Assembly (NCBI GenBank): GCA_943359405.1
Contig: CALRHO010000030.1
Span: forward strand, 1-8,326
Direction: 5' to 3'
From: Candidatus Nomurabacteria bacterium
GTDB lineage: Bacteria > Patescibacteriota > Minisyncoccia > Phycocordibacterales > UBA918
Length of the DNA: 8,326 bases
In this document: one piece after another, positions 1-5,609 of the stretch
Numbering within the stretch: the stretch's first letter is position 1
Layout: every line of letters starts with the position of its first letter
Notes under the pieces: generated by a model
What the model saw: only the letters and a program-made list of their open reading frames with translations
The model's database searches: none
What the model was told of the DNA's origin: nothing
Position numbers and translations under genes: made by a program

Positions 1-29
1 CTGTGTCCTAGCCGCTAGACGATAGGGCC
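1..29 (-). tRNA. tRNA-Glu, 5' part only (cut by window edge)
   Basis: Read on the minus strand, the first 29 nt of a tRNA are visible. They start GGCCCTA (acceptor strand), then T8, a D-stem GTCT, a D-loop containing AGCGGCTA, and the closing AGGAC. The run GTCTAGCGGCTAGGACAC is the usual signature of bacterial tRNA-Glu. The anticodon lies outside the window, so the identity rests on the D-arm; tRNA-Gln or tRNA-Asp is less likely. The gene has its own promoter about 45 nt upstream and follows a terminator, so it is transcribed independently of the genes to its right. Confidence 0.85.
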
Positions 30-74
30 AACTCTTTACCTACTGCTTGACTTCCCTTCCTGACTGCGCGCCGT

Positions 75-103
75 ACTATACCAAAACGACCAAAACTTGT
101 GAA
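75..103 (-). promoter_or_regulatory. Sigma-70-type promoter of the tRNA-Glu gene
   Basis: On the minus strand, TTCACA (103-98) is followed by exactly 17 nt and then TATAGT (80-75). Transcription would start near position 68 and give a leader of about 40 nt before the mature tRNA 5' end at 29. It sits just downstream of the terminator at 111-158, so it restarts transcription for the tRNA. Confidence 0.65.
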
Positions 104-110
104 GAGGTAT

Positions 111-158
111 AACAAAAGACGGCGCCGAGAATCCAAAGTGCAGGATCCTCGACGCCGT
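111..158 (-). terminator. Rho-independent terminator with a 16-bp stem
   Basis: The arms at 143-158 and 119-134 pair over 16 bp with an 8-nt loop. Read on the minus strand the stem is unbroken, with two G-U pairs; on the plus strand those become A-C mismatches. It is followed on the minus strand by CTTTTGTT (118-111). The wobble pairs and the T-run agree on minus-strand polarity. It would end the candidate small RNA and any read-through from the lipoprotein gene. Confidence 0.8.
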
Positions 159-252
159 TTACTAGGGAAAGAACCGAAGGGGGCATTCTGTGGCAAACGG
201 GGGGCATCTGCCACAGGTAGAGCGGATTCGCGATCTGGCAGATCACGATTCC
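111..252 (-). ncRNA. Candidate small structured RNA with C-rich segments
   Basis: An independent transcription unit of about 140 nt is bounded by a promoter (259-287) and a strong terminator (111-158). Three stems are visible on the minus strand. Stem 1 has arms 241-248 and 228-235 (8 bp with one G-U, loop TGCCA). Stem 2 has arms 209-216 and 188-195 (CTGTGGCA/TGCCACAG, 8 bp), whose 13-nt loop contains six consecutive C. The third is the terminator. A second C-run (GCCCCCTTCG, 184-175) lies unpaired between stem 2 and the terminator. The motif CAGA(A)TGCCCCC occurs twice, once in the loop and once in the linker. I do not recognise a known family: it does not carry the conserved sequences of SRP RNA, RNase P RNA or tmRNA. 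C-rich single-stranded patches are known seed regions in small RNAs that pair with ribosome-binding sites. An alternative is the structured 3' UTR of the lipoprotein mRNA. Confidence 0.5.
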
Positions 253-258
253 TCTCTG

Positions 259-287
259 AAACTATCAAAGTACAGTGTTTTTGTCAA
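259..287 (-). promoter_or_regulatory. Promoter of the candidate small RNA (perfect -35)
   Basis: On the minus strand a consensus TTGACA (287-282) is followed by 17 nt and TAGTTT (264-259). An overlapping GATAGT gives a better -10 at 15-nt spacing. Transcription would start near 252. No convincing protein-coding gene follows before the terminator at 158-111, so the promoter points to an RNA product. Confidence 0.6.
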
Positions 288-310
288 TAGCACGTGGGGA
301 TACCAGTGAC

Positions 311-362
311 GGTGACACTCCGAGGTTCGGACTCGGTAGAGGACGTTCACCCTCGTGTCACC
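311..362 (-). other. Three-way-junction RNA/DNA structure after the lipoprotein stop codon
   Basis: A compact 52-nt inverted-repeat set. The outer stem pairs GGTGACAC (311-318) with GTGTCACC (355-362), 8 bp perfect. Inside it are two hairpins: CCGAG/CTCGG (320-324 with 332-336, 7-nt loop) and GAGG/CCTC (339-342 with 351-354, 8-nt loop). It starts 6 nt past the lipoprotein stop codon and has no T-run, so it is not an ordinary intrinsic terminator. It could protect the 3' end of the mRNA, form a small ligand-binding or processing element, or be a protein site in DNA. It matches no riboswitch or ribozyme I know. Confidence 0.45.
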
Positions 363-368
363 TAGTCC

Positions 369-608
369 TTAGGTTCGCAGGATACGTCTACGATCCAGTA
401 ACAGCGGTCCGGTACGAAGCTCCGGCATACGCTGGACTGGTGACGTAGCTTGGAACATCTGCGGCTCCGAAGAGTCGACGACGTCCGGCACCTGCGGTCC
501 CTCTCCTCCTTCTGTTCCGGGACAGAGTGTGGATGTCCACCTCCCTGTCCCCGGCGCTGAGCATGCTGCCAGCATGCTCAGCAGAAGCAGGAATCCCACC
601 TTTATCAT
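369..608 (-). CDS. Small putative lipoprotein, 79 residues
   Basis: The start ATG at 608 has the only strong Shine-Dalgarno in the window (AAGGGG, 5 nt before the ATG). The N-terminus, MIKVGFLLLLSMLAACSAPG, is a textbook lipoprotein signal: one Lys, a hydrophobic core, and lipobox L-A-A-C with the lipidated Cys at residue 16. The predicted mature protein is about 64 residues, rich in Gly, Pro and Thr, with an Arg-rich tail (RRRILRT), and I recognise no domain. Entericidin-like or other small surface lipoproteins are the nearest general category, but this is not a homology claim. Upstream in-frame starts exist but lack the signal and RBS. A longer alternative frame (388-669) overlaps it. The coding potential of the second half is weak, so the C-terminus may be frameshifted or decayed. 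The function is unknown; lipidation and membrane anchoring are inferred. Confidence 0.55.
   Translation of the reverse strand: MIKVGFLLLLSMLAACSAPGTGRWTSTLCPGTEGGEGPQVPDVVDSSEPQMFQATSPVQRMPELRTGPLLLDRRRILRT
556..582. repeat. Perfect 12-bp inverted repeat over the lipobox codons
   Basis: GCTGAGCATGCT (556-567) and AGCATGCTCAGC (571-582) are perfect reverse complements separated by three bases. In the lipoprotein mRNA this forms a strong hairpin over the codons for L-L-S-M-L-A-A-C-S, about 26-52 nt after the start codon. An imperfect hairpin (about 517-555, with GGGACAG/CTGTCCC and GTGGA/TCCAC parts) follows directly in the mRNA. Confidence 0.75.
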
Positions 609-613
609 AGTTA

Positions 614-619
614 CCCCTT
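614..619 (-). promoter_or_regulatory. Strong Shine-Dalgarno of the lipoprotein gene
   Basis: AAGGGG lies 5 nt before the ATG at 608 on the minus strand. It decides the start codon, because the upstream in-frame ATG lacks such a site and would place the signal peptide internally. It stands out because none of the six cell-division-cluster genes in this window has a recognisable site. The 8-mer CGAAGGGG (621-614) that contains it is perfectly complementary to CCCCTTCG of the candidate small RNA. Confidence 0.7.
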
Positions 620-626
620 CGTTTTT

Positions 627-652
627 CACACCGGGCAACAGCGCCCCGTGTG
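627..652 (-). repeat. Leader hairpin just upstream of the lipoprotein RBS
   Basis: On the minus strand, CACACGGGGC (652-643) pairs with GCCCGGTGTG (636-627) over 9 of 10 positions, with a 6-nt loop. Five A residues and then the Shine-Dalgarno follow directly. It has the form of a 5'-UTR stem that keeps the RBS exposed, or of a regulator site. It has no T-run on either strand, so it is not a normal terminator. A promoter further upstream is not clear; TTGTCT and TATCTG at about 696-673 are poorly spaced. Confidence 0.5.
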
Positions 653-726
653 TCCTCCAGGTTGACCAATCTTTATCAGCCACCTCTCCCAGATACCTTT
701 GAACCAGGACAGACAATTAACTAAGA

Positions 727-1683
727 TTGTCGTCTATGAACACATATAAGCATTTAAGTTTTGAGGAGCGATTCGTGATTGAAAAGTTATGGAGCGCTGA
801 TTGTTTAATCAGAGAAATAGCCACCTTCCTCGGACGCAGTCCGAACACCATCAGTCAGGAGATCAAGAAGAATACCGTGAAAGGTATCTATATCGCTGAG
901 AAAGCACAGCACAAGGTCAGAGCCAGACGCTGGCGCGCCAAGCGACAGTGTCTCAAGGTGGCCATGAATAGCTTCCTGGTACGCTTCGTGGAAGCGAAGC
1001 TGGAACAGAAGTGGTCACCCAGACAGATTAGTGGACACTTGAAGCCAGAGTTGGGTATCAACTGTTCAGCCAAGGCTATATACAAGTTCGTGGAGTCACG
1101 CGGCTTAGAAGGACACCTTTTCTGGAGGTGGAACAAGAAGAAGGGTGGGTCGAAGCAGAAGGCCCACGCTCAACCGAAAGACGGCCGGAAATATATCGAT
1201 ACTAGACCAAGTGTTGAGAATGAGTTAGGTCACTTTGAGGTCGACTTCATCACCTCCAAGCACAGTCCCTGGGTGTTTCTGGTGGTGGTGGAGCTCCTCA
1301 CGAGGCATGCTTGGGTACGAAGGCTCCCCAACAGAAAACGCCACACCATTAGTGCAGCGTTCTCTGAATTATTTAGTGGGATCTCCGTCAAAAGCATCAC
1401 CACCGATAACGACCTTGCCTTCACGCACTGGCGTGAATTAGAAATTATCATACAAGCACCCATCTATTTCTGCCACCCCTATCATAGTTGGGAGAAGGGA
1501 CTGGTGGAGAATACCAACAGATGGATTAGGTGCTTCGTACCGAAGCGGAGAGACATTGCGTCGGTGACTAAGGAAGAGCTAGATGAGATCCATGCCTTCC
1601 TTAATAATCGACCACGGGAGTGTATTGGGTTTCGTTCTCCGAGAGAGTATTATGAGAGTCAATCTGTCCTACTTGAGGGGTAG
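727..1683 (+). mobile_element. IS30-like insertion element, ends not resolved
   Basis: The element is supported by the intact transposase only. I compared about 600-735 with the reverse complement of 1684-1780 and found no terminal inverted repeats of 15-30 bp. The best shared words are CCTCCAG (655-661, opposed by CTGGAGG at 1684-1690) and GTTGAC. The coordinates given are therefore the reading frame, not the element. The real ends lie outside it, or have decayed, or are very imperfect. Confidence 0.5.
736..1683 (+). CDS. IS30-family DDE transposase
   Basis: Catalyses cut-and-paste or circle-type transposition of an IS30-family element. Counting from the ATG at 736 (315 residues), an N-terminal helix-turn-helix of IS30 type covers about 5-45 (YKHLSFEERFVIEKL, then GRSPNTISQEIKKN). 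The RNase H-like catalytic domain follows. Its DDE residues are D170 (HFEVDF), D224 (TTDND) and E258 (LVENTN). There are 33 residues between the second D and the E, the family's DD(33)E spacing. The flanking YFCHPYHSWEKG and ENTNRWIRCFVPK match the family. All catalytic residues are present and no frame is broken, so the enzyme could be active. A TTG start at 727 would add three residues; neither start has a clear RBS. It is the only plus-strand gene here, and lies between the division cluster and the lipoprotein gene. Confidence 0.93.
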   Translation: MNTYKHLSFEERFVIEKLWSADCLIREIATFLGRSPNTISQEIKKNTVKGIYIAEKAQHKVRARRWRAKRQCLKVAMNSFLVRFVEAKLEQKWSPRQISGHLKPELGINCSAKAIYKFVESRGLEGHLFWRWNKKKGGSKQKAHAQPKDGRKYIDTRPSVENELGHFEVDFITSKHSPWVFLVVVELLTRHAWVRRLPNRKRHTISAAFSELFSGISVKSITTDNDLAFTHWRELEIIIQAPIYFCHPYHSWEKGLVENTNRWIRCFVPKRRDIASVTKEELDEIHAFLNNRPRECIGFRSPREYYESQSVLLEG

Positions 1684-1780
1684 CTGGAGGCCTTTGGAGG
1701 AAGGCACACAGTACTGCAGAATGTAGAACACGTCAACACGACTTTGTGAAGATCTTGGGAAAAGTCATCCGCACCTTTCC

Positions 1781-2233
1781 TTAGCGGGTCTTATACCACT
1801 CCTTCTGTATTTTCGTTTCGTTAATCTGAGCGTTACATCTGTCAATTTCTTGCTGTAAACGCTGTTGTCCTGCTTGGTCTCCTGCTCTTATAGCCTCGGC
1901 GTACTCATGCTCAATCCAGCGCAGTGCCGTAGTGAGCTGTTTGGTGGCGGCATCAAGCAATCGTAAGACTATAGACCGGTCCAGCTCAGACTCAGTGTAC
2001 TTAGCTACCACAAACCTTTCGAGTGCAGCCTGGGTCTTTTGTGCCAGCATCAAATCTGCATAATCACTAGCGGTCAGCTCAGGTTTGGTGTGGAGTAATG
2101 AAAGGGCCTGCTCGTAATCAGTAAGTGCGTCAAGGGCTTCTTTAAAATCTACAAAGCTTCTGTCCGCCTGTTCCTGCTCGCTGGCTGCTTCAAGCGCACT
2201 CGTTGAGTTACCGCGCCGAGGAGTTTCTGACAT
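1781..2233 (-). CDS. Unknown helical protein at the end of the division cluster, 150 residues
   Basis: I do not recognise this protein. It has no signal peptide and no membrane segment. After a polar, low-complexity first 25 residues (Ser, Glu, Ala rich), the rest reads as continuous amphipathic helix, rich in Ala, Leu, Glu and Gln (for example YEQALSLLHTKPEL and LRLLDAATKQLTTALRWIEH). This suggests a small helical bundle or coiled coil. The C-terminus is basic (KIQKEWYKTR). The ATG lies 10 nt after the murF stop codon with no Shine-Dalgarno, so it is probably co-transcribed with murF. A role in cell-wall synthesis or division is suggested by position only. No clear terminator follows. The plus-strand transposase gene ends 97 nt beyond the stop, and the 1684-1780 gap holds nothing I can identify. 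Confidence 0.75.
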   Translation of the reverse strand: MSETPRRGNSTSALEAASEQEQADRSFVDFKEALDALTDYEQALSLLHTKPELTASDYADLMLAQKTQAALERFVVAKYTESELDRSIVLRLLDAATKQLTTALRWIEHEYAEAIRAGDQAGQQRLQQEIDRCNAQINETKIQKEWYKTR

Positions 2234-2243
2234 AGTATCAATG

Positions 2244-3533
2244 TTACCGCGTCTGCCACGCCTGGTCTTGGCGGACCAAGTGCTCTGCAGCCTGGTCGGG
2301 CTCGGCCATGAGTTCTTCCACCACTCGCTCGGCCCGTATACCCTGGGAACCTTTAACGAGAATCACGTCTCCGGGCGCAATCAGATTTTGGAGTTCTTTC
2401 CCTGCCCGTACTGACTCTTCATACTGAAGGACATACTTTTCGGAGAGACCGTGCTCGAGAGCCGCCTCAGCGGTCTTTTGCGAGCGAATACCAATAGTCA
2501 CCAGCAGGTCAGCAGCCTTCGGGACTTGTTCGCCAATCCGTTCGTGTTCCCGGGCCGAAAAGCGACCAAGCTCAAGCATGTCTCCTAAGACTGCAATTTT
2601 ACGTTTCGCATGGCGCACCTCTCGCAAGGCTAGAAGCGCTGCCTCCGCAGCAGTCGGTGAAGAATTGTACGTATCATCGATGATGGTTGTACCCTTAATG
2701 CCCGGATGAATACGCATGCGCCCGGGCGGTGGGACGTACTCGGTACACGCTACGGCCGCTTCTTGGAGGGTCATACCCTGCGAGAGCGCCACCGCTATCG
2801 CACCTGCCACGGTGTAGGCATGATGGGCGCCAATGACACCAGGCACTTTTACCGTCGCGGATTGATCGACATGAGAAATGGTGCACGAAAAACCAGCTGG
2901 TCGTTGGTTGTGGTAGTACGTAGTATCCGCACTAGCGGTCACCTGGGTAGGCAAATCACGACCGTAGCCAATCGCGGGCTGACGCACGGTCTTGGCGTAC
3001 TCCTGAAGGCGTCTATCGTCGTGGTTGTAGACAAATACGCCATCTGGCCGCAGCGCATCGGCTAGGATAAGTTTCTCAGCGCACACCGCCTCGGGTGAAG
3101 AGAAATACTCGACATGAACCGGTATATCCGGCAAGCGGGTAATCACCACGACGTGAGGGTGCAGCCAGGCGGTGAGACGCTTCATATCTCCTGGTCGGTC
3201 AACACCCGCTTCAATCACCAGTACCTTGGGATAGGTACGAGAAAAGACTGCTGTGAAAGCACCGTCAATGATGTTTTTGATCCAACCAAAGGGGTTATTC
3301 CATGCATTCGGGAGTCCTAAGATGGTAAGTGGGATACCAATCTCCGAATTGAAACTTTTATCACTCTTCCGGACACTCGTGCGATTCTTCATTACTGCAA
3401 ACACAGCATCCTTCATAGCTGTCTTTCCAACACTCCCTGTCACCGCAATAATGATGGGCTGATGGCGCGAAAGCAGAAACCGTGCTTCGGCGGTGAGGAG
3501 CGAAACAACCAGGTTTTTGAAAATGGTGCGCAT
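2244..3533 (-). CDS. murF: MurF-type UDP-MurNAc-peptide:D-Ala-D-Ala ligase lacking the N-terminal domain
   Basis: ATP-dependent cytoplasmic ligase that adds D-Ala-D-Ala to the UDP-MurNAc peptide, the last soluble step of peptidoglycan precursor synthesis. The P-loop TGSVGKT is at residues 32-38, NSEIGIPLT at 62-70 and the HVEYF segment at 140-144. The C-terminal Mur-ligase domain has PGRM (270-273), IDDTYNSSPTA (285-295), VLGDMLELG (315-323) and VKGSQGIRAE (393-402). In classical MurF the P-loop lies near residue 100 or later, after a domain that binds the UDP-MurNAc tripeptide. Here that domain is absent, replaced by a short hydrophobic lead-in. The ftsI stop is only 14 nt upstream, so this is not a wrongly chosen start. 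Other Mur ligases and cyanophycin-synthetase relatives share the fold, but the motifs and position favour MurF. No Shine-Dalgarno is visible. Confidence 0.9.
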   Translation of the reverse strand: MRTIFKNLVVSLLTAEARFLLSRHQPIIIAVTGSVGKTAMKDAVFAVMKNRTSVRKSDKSFNSEIGIPLTILGLPNAWNNPFGWIKNIIDGAFTAVFSRTYPKVLVIEAGVDRPGDMKRLTAWLHPHVVVITRLPDIPVHVEYFSSPEAVCAEKLILADALRPDGVFVYNHDDRRLQEYAKTVRQPAIGYGRDLPTQVTASADTTYYHNQRPAGFSCTISHVDQSATVKVPGVIGAHHAYTVAGAIAVALSQGMTLQEAAVACTEYVPPPGRMRIHPGIKGTTIIDDTYNSSPTAAEAALLALREVRHAKRKIAVLGDMLELGRFSAREHERIGEQVPKAADLLVTIGIRSQKTAEAALEHGLSEKYVLQYEESVRAGKELQNLIAPGDVILVKGSQGIRAERVVEELMAEPDQAAEHLVRQDQAWQTR

Positions 3534-3547
3534 AAGAAAATGGTGTT

Positions 3548-5272
3548 CTAGCGATCCGGCGGTAACGAGTAATAACTGATAAGGAATTCGGCCAGCTCCA
3601 TAAATGGCTCTGTGAGCGTCTCGGACGCAAACCGTACCCCTTGCGGTTTAACAGTATACATGAAGATGATAAATCGTGGTTCATAGGCAGGAAAGTAGCC
3701 AAAAAATGAGTGCAGGTAGTCGCGTTCAGAGTACTTACCAGTGTTCGGGTCTGCCATTTGGGCAGTACCCGTTTTTGCTGCAATGGTGTGGTGCGGCTGC
3801 TTTGCTTTACCGCCAAGGAGCGCCTCGTCCACCACCGTTGTGAGCATGCGAGAAATCTCCTCACTCGTCTCGGGGCGCAGCACCTGTGCTCCGTTGGGGT
3901 AGCGGAGCTCCTTCTCCGTACCATCCGGCTGACGTACTGCTCGCACCACGTGTGGAGTCACCAAATACCCACCATTTCCGAGTGCTGCCAGTGCGCGAGT
4001 GGCGGCGATCGGAGTCATGGCAATCCCTTGCCCGAACGAAGCAGTGGCATACTCCACGTCACGTGGTGATTCTAGGTTGCTTACAAGACCCGATGCCTCG
4101 TTTGGTAAATCTATGCCGGACTCACTCCCAAGTTTAAAATTCGTGAAGTAATCACGAAAGCGATCACGACCCATCTCTACCACGATATGCGATACGCCAG
4201 TATTGAGTGACTGGTTGAGCACCATCTGCATATCAGCGGTGCCTCGTCCTTTTTTATCATAGTTACAAATTGGCTTGGTGTTGAGTTCAATACACCCAGG
4301 GTCATAGTAGGTGGAGGTACGAGTGATACGACCACTATCAAGCCCAGCCGCTACGGTGAGGGCTTTGATTGTTGAGCCAAACTCATACACATCCTCAACC
4401 AACGGGTTACGAAAATCCTCAACGGTAGCACCGGCCCGATCGTTAAGATTATAGTTCGGTACAGCCGACAGCGCATAGATAGCTCCCGTCTTTGGATCCA
4501 TGATGATGGCGCCCGTCAGTTCACTCTGGTAGGTATCGTTGGTGGCCATAAGCAGCTGATCCAGGCGATTGGCTACTGTTGGCTCAATGGTAAGTACGAT
4601 ATCGCCCGGACCCGTCACCTCACCCGTGGCAGCATTACCAAGGTTTGAAAACAGTTCCGCAAATAAGTTAACCGTACTGACCTCACGCGGCCGAAAGAGC
4701 ACTTCGTCGTATTGCCGCTCTAGCCCATACTTACCATGCAGTTCAGTATCCGACTTCTCGGTGTACCCCACAAAGCCCAGCATTCGAGACGCGAGTGAGC
4801 CACCCGGATAGTACCGCCACTGGTTGCGATAGAGTTGTACACCAGCAAGTTTTTGTTCACGCATCGTTTCACCAACCTCGGTTGCGAGGCGATCATAGAG
4901 CTCCACATAACTACGCTCCTTGTCTTCAGCCCGCAGCAGACAGTCCTCAAGCGCAATCGCCGGTACTGCTGATACAATGGCCGCACACGTCGCTGCAGGA
5001 TCGGTGATCTCTCGCGGGTTGATGGCGAGTAAGTATCCTTGACTCACTGACGCAGCCGAGACGAGGGTCTGATCTTTGGTAGTAAAAAAAATTGACCCGC
5101 GCCGGTAGAGGTCTTGCACCGTGTGCACATACTGCTTGGATGCACGGTCAACATAGTAGTCGTGAGCGAGCACCTGCACGTAGTAGAGCCTGCCAACAAT
5201 AATCAGTACCAACACCGTAAGAGTGATAGCAACCAAGCGAACCCGGCCCACCATAACGCGCCGAACACTCAT
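3548..5272 (-). CDS. ftsI: Septal peptidoglycan transpeptidase FtsI (class B penicillin-binding protein)
   Basis: Monofunctional D,D-transpeptidase that crosslinks septal peptidoglycan; it is the beta-lactam target at division. A short basic cytoplasmic start precedes one membrane segment (about 13-36). The PBP dimerisation/pedestal domain begins RRGSIFFTTKDQTLV (57-71). The transpeptidase domain holds the three expected motifs: S300-T-I-K303 with the acylated serine, S355-L-N357, and K500-T-G502 followed by TAQ. Further conserved stretches are FGQGIAMTPI (413-422) and ALSAVPNYN (267-275). The length of 574 residues is normal, and there are no C-terminal PASTA domains. The pedestal line usually reads RG.I.DRNG, and here the catalytically irrelevant DRNG is replaced. 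The ATG lies 6 nt after the stop of the upstream membrane gene, without a Shine-Dalgarno, so translational coupling is likely. Its partner would be a SEDS glycosyltransferase such as FtsW, which is not in this window. Confidence 0.94.
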   Translation of the reverse strand: MSVRRVMVGRVRLVAITLTVLVLIIVGRLYYVQVLAHDYYVDRASKQYVHTVQDLYRRGSIFFTTKDQTLVSAASVSQGYLLAINPREITDPAATCAAIVSAVPAIALEDCLLRAEDKERSYVELYDRLATEVGETMREQKLAGVQLYRNQWRYYPGGSLASRMLGFVGYTEKSDTELHGKYGLERQYDEVLFRPREVSTVNLFAELFSNLGNAATGEVTGPGDIVLTIEPTVANRLDQLLMATNDTYQSELTGAIIMDPKTGAIYALSAVPNYNLNDRAGATVEDFRNPLVEDVYEFGSTIKALTVAAGLDSGRITRTSTYYDPGCIELNTKPICNYDKKGRGTADMQMVLNQSLNTGVSHIVVEMGRDRFRDYFTNFKLGSESGIDLPNEASGLVSNLESPRDVEYATASFGQGIAMTPIAATRALAALGNGGYLVTPHVVRAVRQPDGTEKELRYPNGAQVLRPETSEEISRMLTTVVDEALLGGKAKQPHHTIAAKTGTAQMADPNTGKYSERDYLHSFFGYFPAYEPRFIIFMYTVKPQGVRFASETLTEPFMELAEFLISYYSLPPDR

Positions 5273-5278
5273 ATGACT

Positions 5279-5602
5279 TTAATTATCTCCCGACGCATCA
5301 CGGAGGGCGACCTCACCGCCGCCACGCACGACAAACACTTTTTCATTGTCACGCTCATACCCATCGAGCGTAGCGAGGCGACTACTTATTTCGTGCTGTG
5401 CCGCAATGAGCTTTGTCTCCAGGGCGGCTATCTCAGACCGCACCGCAACAACTCCACGCTCAGCATCCTGACGCATCACAACCGATAGTACCGAAGCCGC
5501 CACAAAATAGATGTACAACACCAGGCACAGCGCAATCATCACCAACAGGCTGACACTTATGGATAGCGGGTGGAGGCAGGCAGTAATGGTTTTAGGCTTC
5601 AT
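5279..5602 (-). CDS. ftsL: FtsL-like bitopic division protein, 107 residues
   Basis: FtsL/DivIC-type proteins are single-pass membrane proteins that scaffold and activate the septal synthase. Here a short cytoplasmic N-terminus precedes one long hydrophobic segment (about 14-43). A heptad-like, charged helix (about 47-80, VRSEIAALETKLIAAQHEIS) fits a periplasmic coiled coil. Size and topology match the family, and it sits exactly where ftsL lies in dcw clusters, between rsmH and ftsI. Primary sequence in this family is very poorly conserved, so the call rests on topology and position. The gap to rsmH is 7 nt and to ftsI 6 nt. It has no Shine-Dalgarno, so it is likely translated by coupling. 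Confidence 0.7.
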   Translation of the reverse strand: MKPKTITACLHPLSISVSLLVMIALCLVLYIYFVAASVLSVVMRQDAERGVVAVRSEIAALETKLIAAQHEISSRLATLDGYERDNEKVFVVRGGGEVALRDASGDN

Positions 5603-5609
5603 AGGGTAA

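Noticed and set aside
76..246. GTG-initiated 56-codon minus-strand frame with AGAGG 5 nt upstream
   Set aside because: It reads straight through the 16-bp terminator and into the tRNA promoter, and its start sits inside an 8-bp hairpin. RNA function explains the region better, but a short peptide is not fully excluded.
8..268. 86-codon minus-strand frame across the small RNA and tRNA
   Set aside because: It overlaps two promoters, a terminator and the tRNA gene, and the product is Arg/Ser-rich without domain features.
388..669. 93-codon minus-strand frame overlapping the lipoprotein gene
   Set aside because: It lacks an RBS and signal features, while the competing frame has both a strong SD and a lipobox. 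Kept in mind only as possible evidence for a frameshift in the C-terminal half.
1..735. tRNA-Glu as an attachment site for an integrated element
   Set aside because: The accessory genes lie on the 5' side of the tRNA, while integrases normally use the 3' end; no integrase or repeated tRNA fragment is seen.
655..1690. CCTCCAG/CTGGAGG and GTTGAC words as ends of the IS element
   Set aside because: Only 6-7 bp match and neither alignment extends, too short for IS30-family terminal repeats.
3361..3924. 187-codon minus-strand frame across the ftsI-murF junction
   Set aside because: It is a shadow frame of two clearly recognised genes; its composition is Arg/Ser/His-rich.
4250..4265. TTATCATAGTTAC shared by the ftsI coding region and the lipoprotein start (602-614)
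   Set aside because: A 13-bp match inside a conserved coding region with no extension; most likely chance.
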